Below, one piece after another: positions 48,020-57,881 of a DNA stretch of 64,000 bases; position 1 is the first letter of the stretch; every line of letters begins with the position of its first letter. Below the pieces are notes generated by a model. It made no database searches and was not told the origin of the DNA. It worked only from the letters and a program-made list of their open reading frames with translations. The stretch is from Cylicocyclus nassatus (Eukaryota; Nematoda; Chromadorea; Rhabditida; Strongylidae), in contig CATQJL010000001.1 in assembly GCA_958299035.1 (NCBI GenBank), positions 19,079,433 to 19,143,432 on the forward strand. Direction: 5' to 3'. The position numbers and the translations under genes are program-made.

Positions 48020-48953
48020 TACAGGGTTGGCCATAATTATAGCGACAAGACTTACTGCAGTTAGCGTACTATTCTATCGCGAACATAACGCGCCATTTTT
48101 GTCGATTTTTCAGTCTCATCATTTTTTTCTAACTCCTGTTAAAATTTGGTTAAATTTGGTCCATTTATAGTAAAATGGTGAAGCCTTCTCCTGATCGTTC
48201 CGCTATCCTTCGTCTGCACAAAGCCGGCCGCCCACCCGCCACGATCGCTATGTAAGCACCTCGGCATCCACCGCAGCGTCGTGTATCGCACACTCCAACG
48301 TTATCGAGACCTTGGTGGACTCCAAGACCACCGAAGAAGTGGAAGACCTCGTACTGCTCGCACGCCGAAGGTCGTCGAGGGGCCGTCCGAAGGTCGTCCC
48401 GGCCGTCATTCGTCGACCCCGGCGTCAAAATCGACAAAGATTACTACCTAAAGACGATTTTGGAAGATGCTCTACTCCCGTGGGCGAATTCCCACTTCAC
48501 ACGCCGCCCGTGGACATTCCAGCAAAATTCGGCGCCCGCCCACAAGGCCAAGGTCGTCCAAGCGTGGTGCAAGAGCGAACTCCCCGACTTCATCCCGGCA
48601 GAAGAATGGCCGGCATCGTCACCGGATGTGAACCCACTGGACTACATCTTGTGGTCCTACCTTGGGAGCAAGGCCTGCGCCACTCCCCACCCCAATTTGG
48701 ATTCTCTGAAGGCAGCGCTCATCCGAGAATGGGACGAAATCGACGAGGCACTCCTGCGTCCGGTCATCGACGCCTTTCCCAGGCGACTTTGCCCTGTCGT
48801 CCGTGCCAAAGGTGCCCGAATCGAGAAGTAACTTATGATTGTTAATTGTACCAGTTGTTACTTAATAAATGTTATGTTCATGACTCGTTTGCACTTTTCC
48901 TTTCTGAGATACAAGGTGAAAACCTTGTCGCTATATTTATGGCCAACCCTGTA
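48020..48953 (+). mobile_element. maT-like (DD37D) Tc1/mariner element, defective
   Basis: Ends are mirrored: TACAGGGTTGGCCATAATTA, then TAGCGACAAG, at the left, and CTTGTCGCTATATTTATGGC then CAACCCTGTA at the right. TA is at 48020-48021 and 48952-48953. At ~930 bases it is shorter than a full mariner-type element (about 1.2-1.3 kb) because the middle of the transposase is missing. It is GC-richer than its surroundings, as expected for a more recent arrival. Confidence 0.9.
48175..48831 (+). pseudogene. maT-like transposase, broken
   Basis: ATG at 48175 opens MVKPSPDRSAILRLHKAGRP, then hits a stop at 48253. In the next frame LGIHRSVVYRTLQRYRDLGG and RSGRPRTARTPKVV give the helix-turn-helix and GRPR-like linker. 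The catalytic half is open from about 48430 to 48831: TFQQNSAPAHKAKVVQAWC, EWPASSPDVNPLDYILWSYL and IDAFPRRLCPVV. The second catalytic Asp of the family (QQDSAPAH) is Asn here, and the third lies at PLDY, 37 residues away as in DD37D enzymes. About 100 residues with the first Asp are deleted. It cannot be active. Confidence 0.9.
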
Positions 48954-49119
48954 TAAACATCCGTAAAATATGCCAATCAATGACAGAAATTTTGAAGCTT
49001 ACTCTTAGACAAGGTCAACATAGTTTTAGCATAGCGCTTCGAAATCGCGCGGTTATTGCCTTCAACCACAACGTTTTCCATTCCCCATGATTGGTAGCAT
49101 AAGCCTATGTTTGTTGCTA

Positions 49120-49402
49120 CCCTAAAGTCTTACAGATAAGTCCGCTTTTTTATTACGAAAAATTGCCCTCGCGCCGCCAAAAGTCTTGCGGATAAGTCCT
49201 CTCATCAGATAAGTCCGCCTACAGATAAGTCCGGACTTGTCTGACAGATTTCAGGGTGGTTATAATGGAAAGAAAGCGGACATATCTAAAAGCGGACTTA
49301 TCTAAAGAGCCATAATCGAGTCAAAAAAGCGGACTTATTTGATGGCAGACTTATCTGTAGGGGACTTATCTGATGGTAGGACTTATCTGTGACATTTTAG
49401 GG
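49120..49402. mobile_element. Small TA-flanked element packed with AGATAAGTCC motifs
   Basis: It starts CCCTAAAGTCTTACAGATAA and ends TTATCTGTGACATTTTAGGG, flanked by TA at 49118-49119 and 49403-49404. Within 283 bases there are about nine copies of GATAAGTCC or its complement GGACTTATC. The left half carries them in one orientation and the right half in the other. No coding region. The core AGATAAG matches the GATA-factor site (WGATAR). Confidence 0.8.
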
Positions 49403-49774
49403 TAATTTGGTTCTAGATCCTCTTTTCTTTGTGAGAATCGTGGCACTCACAGAACTACACTTATTTGAAGCGTACTGACTTCCAGAAATCAAAAAACCTT
49501 TAACAATGGTTTTCTCCCGAGTTGCATACTATGGATTCCCGAAAATGGTGTGGACGAAATGGAAATCATGTGCTTGAAAAGGACGAACGCAGATATCACG
49601 TTGACACTGGAGATCCCTGTAGCAAACATGCCAACTGGCTAGCCTACCCGGCTTAGTCCGACCCTGTCAACACACTACTTAGAAATCATCATACCCTACA
49701 TCTGCACAGCATTTTCATGTTCCGATCTCACTACTATATGCCTGTACCGTCTTCTTCCTTTCACTATGTCTGTA

Positions 49775-49866
49775 GTATACATGCTCACCACAATATTGTG
49801 TCAACTCCCAGCCCCGCAGCTCAAGCTTCTCAAGATTCGATAAGTTGAAAAAATTTTTTTTTCAAA
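49775..49866 (-). repeat. Single unit related to the 98-bp minisatellite
   Basis: CATGCTCACCACAATATTGT, GTCAACTCCCAGCCCCGCAG and CTCAAGCTTCTCAAGATTCG are the reverse-strand form of the GTAAGTGAGCATG...GGGAGTTGAC unit seen at 4743-5935 and 10050-10940. Another unit in the same orientation lies at 51245-51430, so the foldback 49867-51223 is bracketed by two. Confidence 0.6.
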
Positions 49867-51223
49867 TTTCATAACTATACGACCACCCGCCGAAATTTGA
49901 GATTTCCGGATTTACAGAAGAAATCGTACTCCATTAAGTGCCAATGTGATCTACACATATGATAGTCAATAAAATGATATCTCAATCAATACGTCTACCC
50001 ACTTGCTTTTCTACATGTAGATCTCTGTTCTTCCATGTTTCATAACTATACGACACCTTTGAGCAAGGTACTTTTTACAACGAAAAGAAAACTCAAAACG
50101 GAATCTTTAAGACTAATCGGGCTATCGGGCCTTTCTACCACTTCATTAAGTCTATTGGGAATACCTTTGACATATTCACACATGTTTTCGACTCAATGTT
50201 GTCACATGCGTTCATAACGAACTGCTCCAATCCTTTCAATACCTCATACTGTTTGCTCTGCTCAAAAATGCTGCGTCGCCAGAAATTCTTTGGAAGATTT
50301 AAGACAAGACATGGTCACTTTTACAGAAGCTGTTCGCGATGCTGGTGGAGTATGGTGCAACTGACCCGCGTGCATGTTCAAAGCGTTGCACGGCTTCAAA
50401 ACGTAATGCTGTTACCGGCGCTCTGAATGAGCCGATGATTTGGTGGTGTAACCTAATTTAAAAAATTTAGTTTAGACCGGCTGGCCGGATGTAAGCAAAG
50501 TTCACATCATTTTAGCAGAAGAAGCTTTAGCGGAAGTTGCTCTATAATCTGGAGCATTTTGCATGGCTCAAAAGCCGAAATTCGATGAGAAGATTTGCGC
50601 GCAGATTGCCATGAAGTACTGAAAAGCCAACGACTGTTTTCCTTCCACAAACGCCGGTGGCACTACGTTTCGAAGCCGCACAACGCATTGAACATGCGCG
50701 CGGGTCAGTTGCACTATACTCCATCAGCATCGCGAACAGCTTCTGTAGAGGTGATTATACTATCTTGTCTTGAATTTTTCAGAAAGTCTCTGGAGATTAC
50801 TGGCACAGCATTTTTGAGCAGAGCAAACAGTATGAGGTATTGAAAGGATTGGAGCATTTCGTTATGAACGCATGTGACAACATTGAGTCGAAGACATGTG
50901 TGAATTGTGAATTTGTCAGAGGTAATCCCAATAGACTTAATGGAGTGGTAGAAAGGCCCGATAGCGCTTTTAGTTATAAAGATCCCGTTTTGAGTTTTCT
51001 TTTCGTTGGGAAAACTACCTTGCTCAAAGGTGTCGTATAGTCATAGATCATGGAAGAATAGAGATGTCTTTACATGTAGAAAAGCAACTGGAAAAACATA
51101 CTGATTGAGATGTCCTTTTTTTCACCATCATATGTAGATTACACAGGCACTGACTGTTGTACTCGATTTCTTCCGTAAATCCGCAAATCTTAAATTTCGG
51201 TGGGTGGTCGTCTAGTTATGAAA
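49867..51223. mobile_element. 1.36-kb foldback element with ~560-base arms
   Basis: TTTCATAACTATACGACCAC at 49867 is mirrored at 51201-51223. Pairing continues inward through CCATTAAG, CTACATGTAGA, CACCTTTGAGCAAGGTA, CATATTCACACATG, CTGTTTGCTCTGCTCAAAAA and ACTGACCCGCGTGCATGTTC to about 50430 and 50640. The terminal word CATAACTATACGAC recurs inside each arm (50040; complement near 51030), so each arm has an internal direct repeat. Frames over the arms are mirror shadows. No transposase. Confidence 0.9.
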
Positions 51224-51244
51224 CGCATTGTTATATTTCGTAAT

Positions 51245-51430
51245 TAACATGCTCATGTACCTCCTGTGTCAACTCCCAAAATCGGAGCTCCTGCAAACAA
51301 TCTATGAAATTGATAAATACTCAATAAATAGTGTATTCGTAATCAACGTTTCCACCCGGCTTGTGCCGAATCTCAGCCTCGTAGCTCGGAGTTTGCAAAA
51401 ATTCGATAGAATTTATATAGATTGATAACG
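51245..51430 (-). repeat. Unit related to the 98-bp minisatellite
   Basis: ACATGCTCATGTACCTCCTG, GTCAACTCCCAAAATCGGAG and later GTGCCGAATCTCAGCCTCGT with AGTTTGCAAAAATTCGATAG follow the reversed unit order. It lies just right of the foldback. Confidence 0.55.
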
Positions 51431-51461
51431 CTTCAATTGTGTTGATGTAACCATGATAATA

Positions 51462-51720
51462 TTAGGTTGTCCCAAAAGTAAACTCCATTTTCAAATAACT
51501 TGAGCTGTTTTTGTTTTTTGACAGGTTTAGGGTACCATTCGGTAGAGCGCACCAAGCTCTACAAAAAGACTACTAAAGTTCCACCTAATTCGTAACTTAG
51601 GTAAATTTTGAAGCCAAAAATCAAAATTTTTCAGCCACCCTAAAAATCGGATCTTATTCCAGAAAATTCCTACGGAACAGGTGAAGAAAGTGGCAACCAA
51701 TTCTAGGCTCAACCCTAACG
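51462..51720. mobile_element. Left half of a TTAGGTTGTCCC MITE
   Basis: TA, then TTAGGTTGTCCCAAAAGTAA, with TACCATTCGGTAGAGC at 51533 and GCTCTAC soon after, as in the elements at 22194 and 30729. No mirrored right end is found nearby, so it is truncated at about 51720. Confidence 0.7.
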
Positions 51721-53654
51721 TGTGACATTAAGTTTTAGATATCTTTAGCAGGAAACTAGATGTCAAAAAGATTGATCCATACAAGCAGCACACCATTATA
51801 TGCAGCGTAGAACGCTGGTCCCAAATCTGTGTTCCGCATTATTAAACGCCTTAATGGACGGAGTTGTAGCAGTTTTACTGCTAAGGGAACATACATATAA
51901 TTCCGAAATCAAGCACACTTTTGTTTTTTAGCACACCTTTACCTCATTAGGTTATCCAAAATCACACCCCTTCGAGATAAATTAAGGTGACTTTCTATTG
52001 CACTCAAAAGCAGTGGTCCGGCCAATAATCCACCTGAAGTTTTTCGCTCAAGCAAACTGGACAAGAAGGCCATCAGCCTTTTGAAGATCACTTTAGTACA
52101 CATGTTGCTTACGTCTGCACATTGAACACAATCATAATTCCCGCTCAAAGTAGAAACGAACTTTAGCTCATCAATTTTGCAAGCTACAAGATGCGTTTTT
52201 TACGATTCACGATTCAACAGCGGTGAATAAATTAGCGAACAATACTTCATAAACCTTGTAAGGCACGCGTATACATGCTTGATTACAATCAACAGAGGTA
52301 CTAAAAATTGCGAACAATGGATTATTAGCTTTGTAAGTTACAGGTAGCGTGTTTCCACACAAAGGAGAGAAGAGATTATTAATGTTGTTTAATTCCAGAA
52401 ATGGAGAGCATTGTTTGCCTCCACAAAGCCCAGATGACACAGCAATTGTCGCTTGGGGTTTTTTTTGATTTTTGAAGCTAAAATCGCTGGAATGTGTGAG
52501 TATAAAGTCGTTGCATAAAGATGATCTTGCATTTTGGTTGTGCTAGATAGTCAGCAGTTAGTCGAGTCGGAAATCTATCACATCCGAAATGTAACATTAT
52601 TGGCATGCAGTGGACTCATAACAGTTATCTTGTCCGGAGAATCCCGAAGCGAAGTCGCGTTATGCATGTTCGAATCTTTAGACTGCTACAACCTAGTCGT
52701 TCCACATAATCATACACATGTGCTATTCCACAGTGTGCGTTTTACCTCTCTTATTCAGTTCAGTCGCAACAGCGAAAGAGACCAACCTTTTTTTACCGCT
52801 CATAAACTTACAAGGAAAGGATAATTGGGCAAAGTGGCGTTCCACTAGGAAATGCACAATGCCTCATATAACATGGAACGCTGATCTCGCATCTGTTTTC
52901 GTATTTGCAAAGCCTTCTGAAAGGGGAGTTGTGGAAATTTTTTTAAGCAAAAATTTTGAGACGCACTACAATAAAATCTTTCAGAACTGTAGTCTGTGAG
53001 CTTGGAAAGAATCATGATTACTCTCACAGCGCTTCTTGCAGTTAATGCCTTCATTCCAATAAATCTGAGCTAGTTGTTATTTCATTCAAACGCGGAAAAG
53101 ACCTCAACACTCGTTTTTACTTTAACCAAAACCTTAAATTTTCGCCTCAAAAAACTCTCGTAACTCCCATCTCAAAGGCGCTTTGCAGGTACAAAAAGCA
53201 GATTCGGAATCAGTGTTGCATGCTTTGCATGCTCTATAAGATTTGTACACATTTCCTATCGAAACGCGACCAAGTATACTTCCCTTGTTAGAGAGGTGGT
53301 TCGTATCTGAGAAAGAACGAATCGCATATAAAGCGAGAAACACCGAAAGCCGAAGGCGTATTTGCTCTCAGAAGCAAAAATGGGTGCAGCAGTGCATATT
53401 GTGTGCAATGACACACATGATCATATGAAATGATTAGACTGATGACATTCGCCTAAGTATGAGATAGATGAGAATATGTGAGAGCGAATATCTGCCGTTT
53501 GAGTGCTCAATAATGCACATGCTTTAGGTGGAGTACTTTATAAGACGTTGTGAGTAAGCTACAAGCGCTATCGGACGACTTATGTTTTCACTTAGTAGTT
53601 TTCAGCAAGTGGGGTGAGCAAATCGTCGTTGTAATTGCTTTACTTATTGGTGCC
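51721..53654. other. No supported gene; fragments of repeats
   Basis: CACCATTATATGCAGCGTAG near 51789 resembles the arm of the inverted repeat at 62568-63023, and a weaker, mirrored-looking segment (GGCAAAGTGGCGTTCCACTA, AACATGGAACGCTGATCTCG) is near 52828-52890. A TTAGGTTATCC tip-like word is at 51947. Open frames (52534-52824 and others) show no motif. Confidence 0.4.
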
Positions 53655-54384
53655 TTCATAGCAGTATCACCTATATCACCTGTATCCCAGTTGATCATCG
53701 TGTTGCACGAGCGGGTACCAGTGATGCCTCCATTCGTCCCTGTCTCGGGCGATTGTTGACCAATGTTTACGTATCGCACCAGGAACACGTGGAACGCTCT
53801 GAAGGACTTCATTAAAGGACTTCGTGAACATATCTGACCATCGCGTCGGCGGTTTTCCTCGTTCGCGTTTGACGTCCATTGGTATCCAATCTGTTACAGC
53901 TCTCGCCCACCGGTTGTCGTCGAAACGCATTACGTGCCCGGCCCATCTTATCTTGTTCTGCTTGGCGTACGCGGCAGCGTCCCTGATCTTCGATCGTTGA
54001 CGTAGGGTAGAACTTCGTAATCCTTGCCTCACTTGCGTGAATCGATTCACTCCTAGCATCACTCTCTCAACAGCTCGTTCGATGACGCTAACCGCGTGTT
54101 CATCCTGCTTTCTCATTGTCCATGTTTCTGAAGCGTACGTCAAAGCAGGAAGAACCGTCGAGTTGAAAAGGTGGGCGCGGAGCCGGACATTCTTGGTCTT
54201 CTTCACTACGTCCTCAATTGTCTTATAAGCTCCCCATGCTGCACGTTTCCTTTTGCTCAGTTCCGGAGCTAGATCGTTCATCATATTGGGTTCACGACCT
54301 AGGTAGGTGTAGCTTGAGCATTCGGTGATGTTCGTCCCGTTGAGCATGAAAGGAGCATCAGGCACTCTTCCGTTCATAGCAGTA
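53655..54384 (-). mobile_element. 5'-truncated RTE insertion with 12-bp target duplication
   Basis: The 12 bases TTCATAGCAGTA occur at 53655-53666 and 54373-54384, exactly bracketing 53667-54372. The 3' end (left side, minus strand) finishes in short GATACAGGTGATATAGGTGA repeats (53667-53692), the tail type of RTE elements. The 5' end is cut inside ORF2. Perfect flanking copies and an open frame point to a recent insertion. Confidence 0.9.
53676..54372 (-). CDS. RTE reverse transcriptase C-terminal part (truncated ORF2)
   Basis: The frame is open over about 230 codons inside the element. It lacks the RT active site and begins after it: YTYLGREPNMMNDLAPELSK, RAAWGAYKTIEDVVKKTKN, then LRAHLFNSTVLPALTYASET with W just after, the conserved post-palm segment of RTE ORF2. 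SKIRDAAAYAKQNKIRWAGH and GKPPTRWSDMF close the family pattern, and the stop follows shortly. The first nine codons of the open frame (54398-54372) lie in host flank and target duplication, so the ATG at 54396-54398 is accidental. There is no stop or frameshift, unlike the copy at 34360. The product alone would have no known activity. Confidence 0.88.
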
Positions 54385-54449
54385 CCACCGAATAACAATA
54401 AATAAGACCCTTTAGGCTTTCTTCAAATAGGTATGATCTGAATAACCAG

Positions 54450-54700
54450 ATAGCAGTGGCGCAATTAGCATTTCCGTTCGGGGGGAGGAAGGGGAAACAA
54501 AAACCTTTTCCTGACGAAGGTGCCACGCACTCCAAAAATTTTCTTGGTATGCTTCCCAAAATTTCTCGAAAACTGCATCAATTATTTACAAGTGTAAACA
54601 AGTCGCTTGCACATTCTTACAACTCGTATAAGTAACTTTCAAAAATTTCTCAGGTTGAGGGCCCTTTTCCTTCCCCTCGGTACGCCGCTACTGATCGCTA
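54450..54700. repeat. Inverted repeat flanking AT-rich centre
   Basis: AGTGGCGCAATTAGCATTTC with GGAGGAAGGGGAAAC at 54453-54496 is mirrored loosely by CCCTTTTCCTTCCCCTCGGT and ACGCCGCTACTG at 54660-54692. A decayed foldback. Between it and the LTR at 55003 nothing is seen. Confidence 0.55.
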
Positions 54701-55002
54701 CGCTAGTGGACGCTGCTAAAGTTACAGTCCAAACACTTTTTCCAAAAAAACCAAGCCTTCATCTTTTAACATCGACTTCATAAACACAAATGTTGGTTTA
54801 CACTATCCCACAACTTAAGAAGTTGAGCGTTTAGAGTTTAGAAAAAAGTCAGCATAGAGTTTTGCTAATTTCCTCAAATAGCTTGAAAATGTACATTTGC
54901 GCAGCATCGAAGAAGGCTATGTTATTCAACTGTGGTCTCTAATGCCACAAAACACTGCTAAGACTTGCTTTCAAACATTTTTCAAATTCTTCAAAGAGCA
55001 AA

Positions 55003-55294
55003 TGTTGGGCCCTCACTTGCCGCAACAGAACATAGTCAAGAATAATTGTTTATTGGGAGGATGAACGAATAATAGGAAATCTGGTTTATTGTCGCAAAAA
55101 GCGACTGAATTGGGATAGAGCAGCAGTGGTTGACTGTAGGAGAGTTGAGCGTACCGCTCCGATGGTGACGTCGTCTTCTCTATTGCTTTCTTTCGCCTCC
55201 TTAAGTTGCTCGCGCCGTATCAGCTCAATCTCAGCTTCTTCGACTGCGACGTTCTTTTCTATAAAAAACCGTATTACAGCTATTCTCCCTAACA
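55003..55294 (-). repeat. 3' LTR of a minus-strand LTR retrotransposon
   Basis: This 292-base block is repeated in direct orientation at 62066-62356 with moderate divergence. On the minus strand it starts TGTTAGGGAGAATAGCTGTA and ends GGCCCAACA, so TG...CA. The polypurine tract AAAAAGGGGAGG lies immediately upstream on the minus strand (55295-55306), as required for a 3' LTR. Small frames inside are not genes. Confidence 0.85.
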
Positions 55295-55312
55295 CCTCCC
55301 CTTTTTACCCAA
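55295..55312 (-). other. Polypurine tract
   Basis: The minus strand reads GGGTAAAAAGGGGAGG directly before the TGTTAGGG LTR start. This is the plus-strand priming site of LTR retrotransposons and fixes the element's orientation. Confidence 0.75.
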
Positions 55313-55705
55313 AACTTCCGAAGGGACTTTCAAAAAGAGTAAATGCTTTGGTCCATTAAACTCACCTTTCCTTAGACCCCTAGCCGCGGTCCTAGGCTGG
55401 TAGCGGGAATGACGGCGTGCGGGTTGTTAGTAGGATTGGCGACGAGTACCCGGCAAGTGGGTGCCGAAATTATGGCGGGAGTTATCCGAAATGCATTGTT
55501 TACTAGTGGTAGGTTTTGGCTGATGAGCATGTAGGAGGATGCCGTACCCGAGATGACGCAAGGCACAAAATGCAGGGTATATTACCGTTGTTGCTGCTGC
55601 GCGTACAATCGCCTTCTGCTCGCCTTGCTTGTCTAAGCCTCGGTATGTGCAAATTCTTAACCTAAAGTTGCCGCAATGGAAAGTATGTTTCTGGTAGTCG
55701 ATGCA

Positions 55706-56110
55706 CTATCGTGGTAAGGTACTGAGCAAATCATTACCAAGAATCATAATGTAGGCTCCTGCTAACTTTGAAATAGCTGCTCCCTTTGTAAAATACGTTA
55801 GATAGGTTGTGATAAAAGAACCGATTTCGAATTTGAGTCTTTGGCTTCCCAATAATTTGACTGGAACGCCTGCCATACCGACTGCACACGGTATTTGGGG
55901 TGGTAGCAAATGGAAGATCCCCAGTAAAGGTGCCATTTCCTTGTTGATTATGGTGATAGCCGCCCCGGTGTCTATCAGGGCAAGCATGTGGATGTTATTG
56001 ACAACGACTGGGATTTGTGCTACGAAGAAGTTGTCTCTTACGTTACCTGTGCTCAAGGCCTTGACTGGTGCCAACGTTGCTTCGATTTCTACGCAAGCTA
56101 AATCTAGAGG
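55706..56110 (-). pseudogene. Retroviral-type aspartic protease of the LTR element
   Basis: An open frame of 122 codons (56074-55706), extended upstream in frame. LALIDTGAAITIINKE carries the catalytic DTG triad at residues 35-37 and the following hydrophobic strand, and ILGNDLL near residue 111 is the second conserved segment of retropepsins. The fold normally matures gag-pol proteins. No reverse transcriptase, RNase H or integrase follows before the 3' LTR only ~400 bases on, so the element has lost most of pol. The frame itself is unbroken. Confidence 0.85.
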
Positions 56111-57881
56111 AAGTTGGGTGTGAGCCTGCAGAGTGGACCAATTATGTATAAGCGGAGCGGATATAAGAGTGCCGTTGCAGGTAGTTCAGACTGCTCTTGA
56201 GCTACCCGTATGGCACGTGACACGAGTAAATGCAGGAAAATTGAGTTGGAGATAAAGGAATATAATTGTTTGAACATGGCGAAAGATACCAGTATACAGC
56301 ATCCGGTAACCCATAGGTCAAAGAGGCTAATACTTGGAAAAAGGAAATTGGCTAAGAGGTTGCTTTAGTGTCTGTTGTGTCATCATTAGAAGTAGTCTGC
56401 AAGTGGGTCCACGATCCCAAATGTGAATAGAGTTTATCGTGGAATTTGCCTGCCATATTTCGCGGATCTGACCTTCTGTCTTTACTCACTCCAGTTGGTA
56501 AGTATCAGATTATGAAAAATGGTCAATGACGGTGACGAGGTCTACTCGGGATTTCCTGTAGACCACGAGAGTGTGTCGATTTGGTCGGCCTTAAGAGTAA
56601 GATACATGCCACATGTGTGTGTCGAGCAAGAATCTTTCCGTGGCGTTAGTGAAGAAGAAGAATTGGACCGTAAAACAAGGTACCTTGTTGGTATCCGGAA
56701 GCATTACCCTCGTAGCCGGATCAAGAAAATCAGAAAGTCGCGTGTTGGCAACTGGAGCGACATACGGGGTTTATCGTAACAGGTATCGTTAAAGAAGGGT
56801 AATTCGCATTAGGACGCTGGAGCGACATACGGGGTTTATCGTAACAGGTATCGTTAAAGAAGGGTAATTTGCATTAGGACGGAGAAATATGCATGACCTA
56901 TGAACCTGTACTACTTCGTGCCCTGCATGTGCTGCCGAAACGTCAGGGCGACCGAGGAGTTTGCGGATAACTATTGTAGGGTTCCGATAATGTAAAGTGG
57001 AAAGTCGCTGCTAAGATATTAGCGCGTTGGCAAAATATTAAAAGAGTTGAAACAATGCCAAGGCAGATTCTTGCGCTGAGTCTTCTACCGCTAAAAGTTG
57101 GGCTGCCACCTAATTAGATGTGACTATTCCTGCTTCCACTGCTCGTCTATGTCGCGGGCTTACCCCTAGCATGAAAGCGTAGCCCTGATCGGTAATGGTA
57201 AGCTTGCTTCCGCAGTCCCAAATTGTCATTGGCTCTTCTTCCCAGGATAAGGCTAGCTCTTTAGATTGGCTAATCCAGACCTGCCCCAGAAGATAACCAC
57301 TCATGCTTCCTGTAGAGATAAATTGGCACGATTCCTATCTGGTGCCCATAAGACGAGTGATCCGTCGCCGAGAGTGCAACACCATCCCGTACTTACACTG
57401 GTGCATGTCCCGTACTGCCGATTTTGGGGCCGTCGATCCATGACGTGAATGGTCAATGTGGCAGTTAGTAACTGATAAAGTGTGCCGGGAACAACAGCCC
57501 AAAGGGGGCGGATGGCCAGTCAATCACAAGTTTGTTAGCTGTGGCATAGATACAGTTTGAGAGTTGTAAGGGCTCCTGTTCGCAGATATGATGTTAAATC
57601 ATAAGTATGCAATGTTCCGCCGATACAATTTTGGTGGTTTCCGTCTGTGTTTGCCAACGAGCGCAGAAAAAAAATTACCGAAAAAAACGCGGTATGTACT
57701 ACGATTTTACACATATGTGCCGAAGTATCGTATCTCTTGTTATATGGACGGTAGAGGTGCAAGCTCAATGCCTGCGAATAATTGCAATAGGTTCGGAGAG
57801 CTTCCTGACTCTCTTCTAAAGAGAGAGAGTGAGGGCGTTGACTTTTTGATGCGTGCTATTCAAAAAAGCCCATCCTCTTCG
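56111..57881 (-). pseudogene. Unassigned part of the LTR element, possibly env-like
   Basis: Minus-strand readings with several stops give protein-like stretches: GTCTSVSTGWCCTLGDGSL with VLWAPD near 57400, YLLGQVWISQSKELALSWEE near 57280, TIWDCGSKLTITDQGYAFML, and near 56330 VLASLTYGLPDAVYWYLS, which could be a membrane segment. Cys-rich text followed by a hydrophobic stretch would fit an envelope-like glycoprotein, but I cannot place it in a named family. Its place between gag and protease is odd for a retroelement. A 64-base tandem duplication lies inside at 56753-56880. Confidence 0.4.
56753..56880. repeat. Tandem duplication, 64-base unit, two copies
   Basis: CTGGAGCGACATACGGGGTT and the following bases to GCATTAGGACG occur at 56753-56816 and again at 56817-56880 with a single visible difference (AATTCGC versus AATTTGC). 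This is a recent local duplication inside the LTR element. Confidence 0.9.

Noticed and set aside
48312..48845. 177-codon plus-strand frame over the maT-like transposon
   Set aside because: Except at its start it is out of frame with the recognisable transposase (48460-48831 frame); GC-rich shadow.
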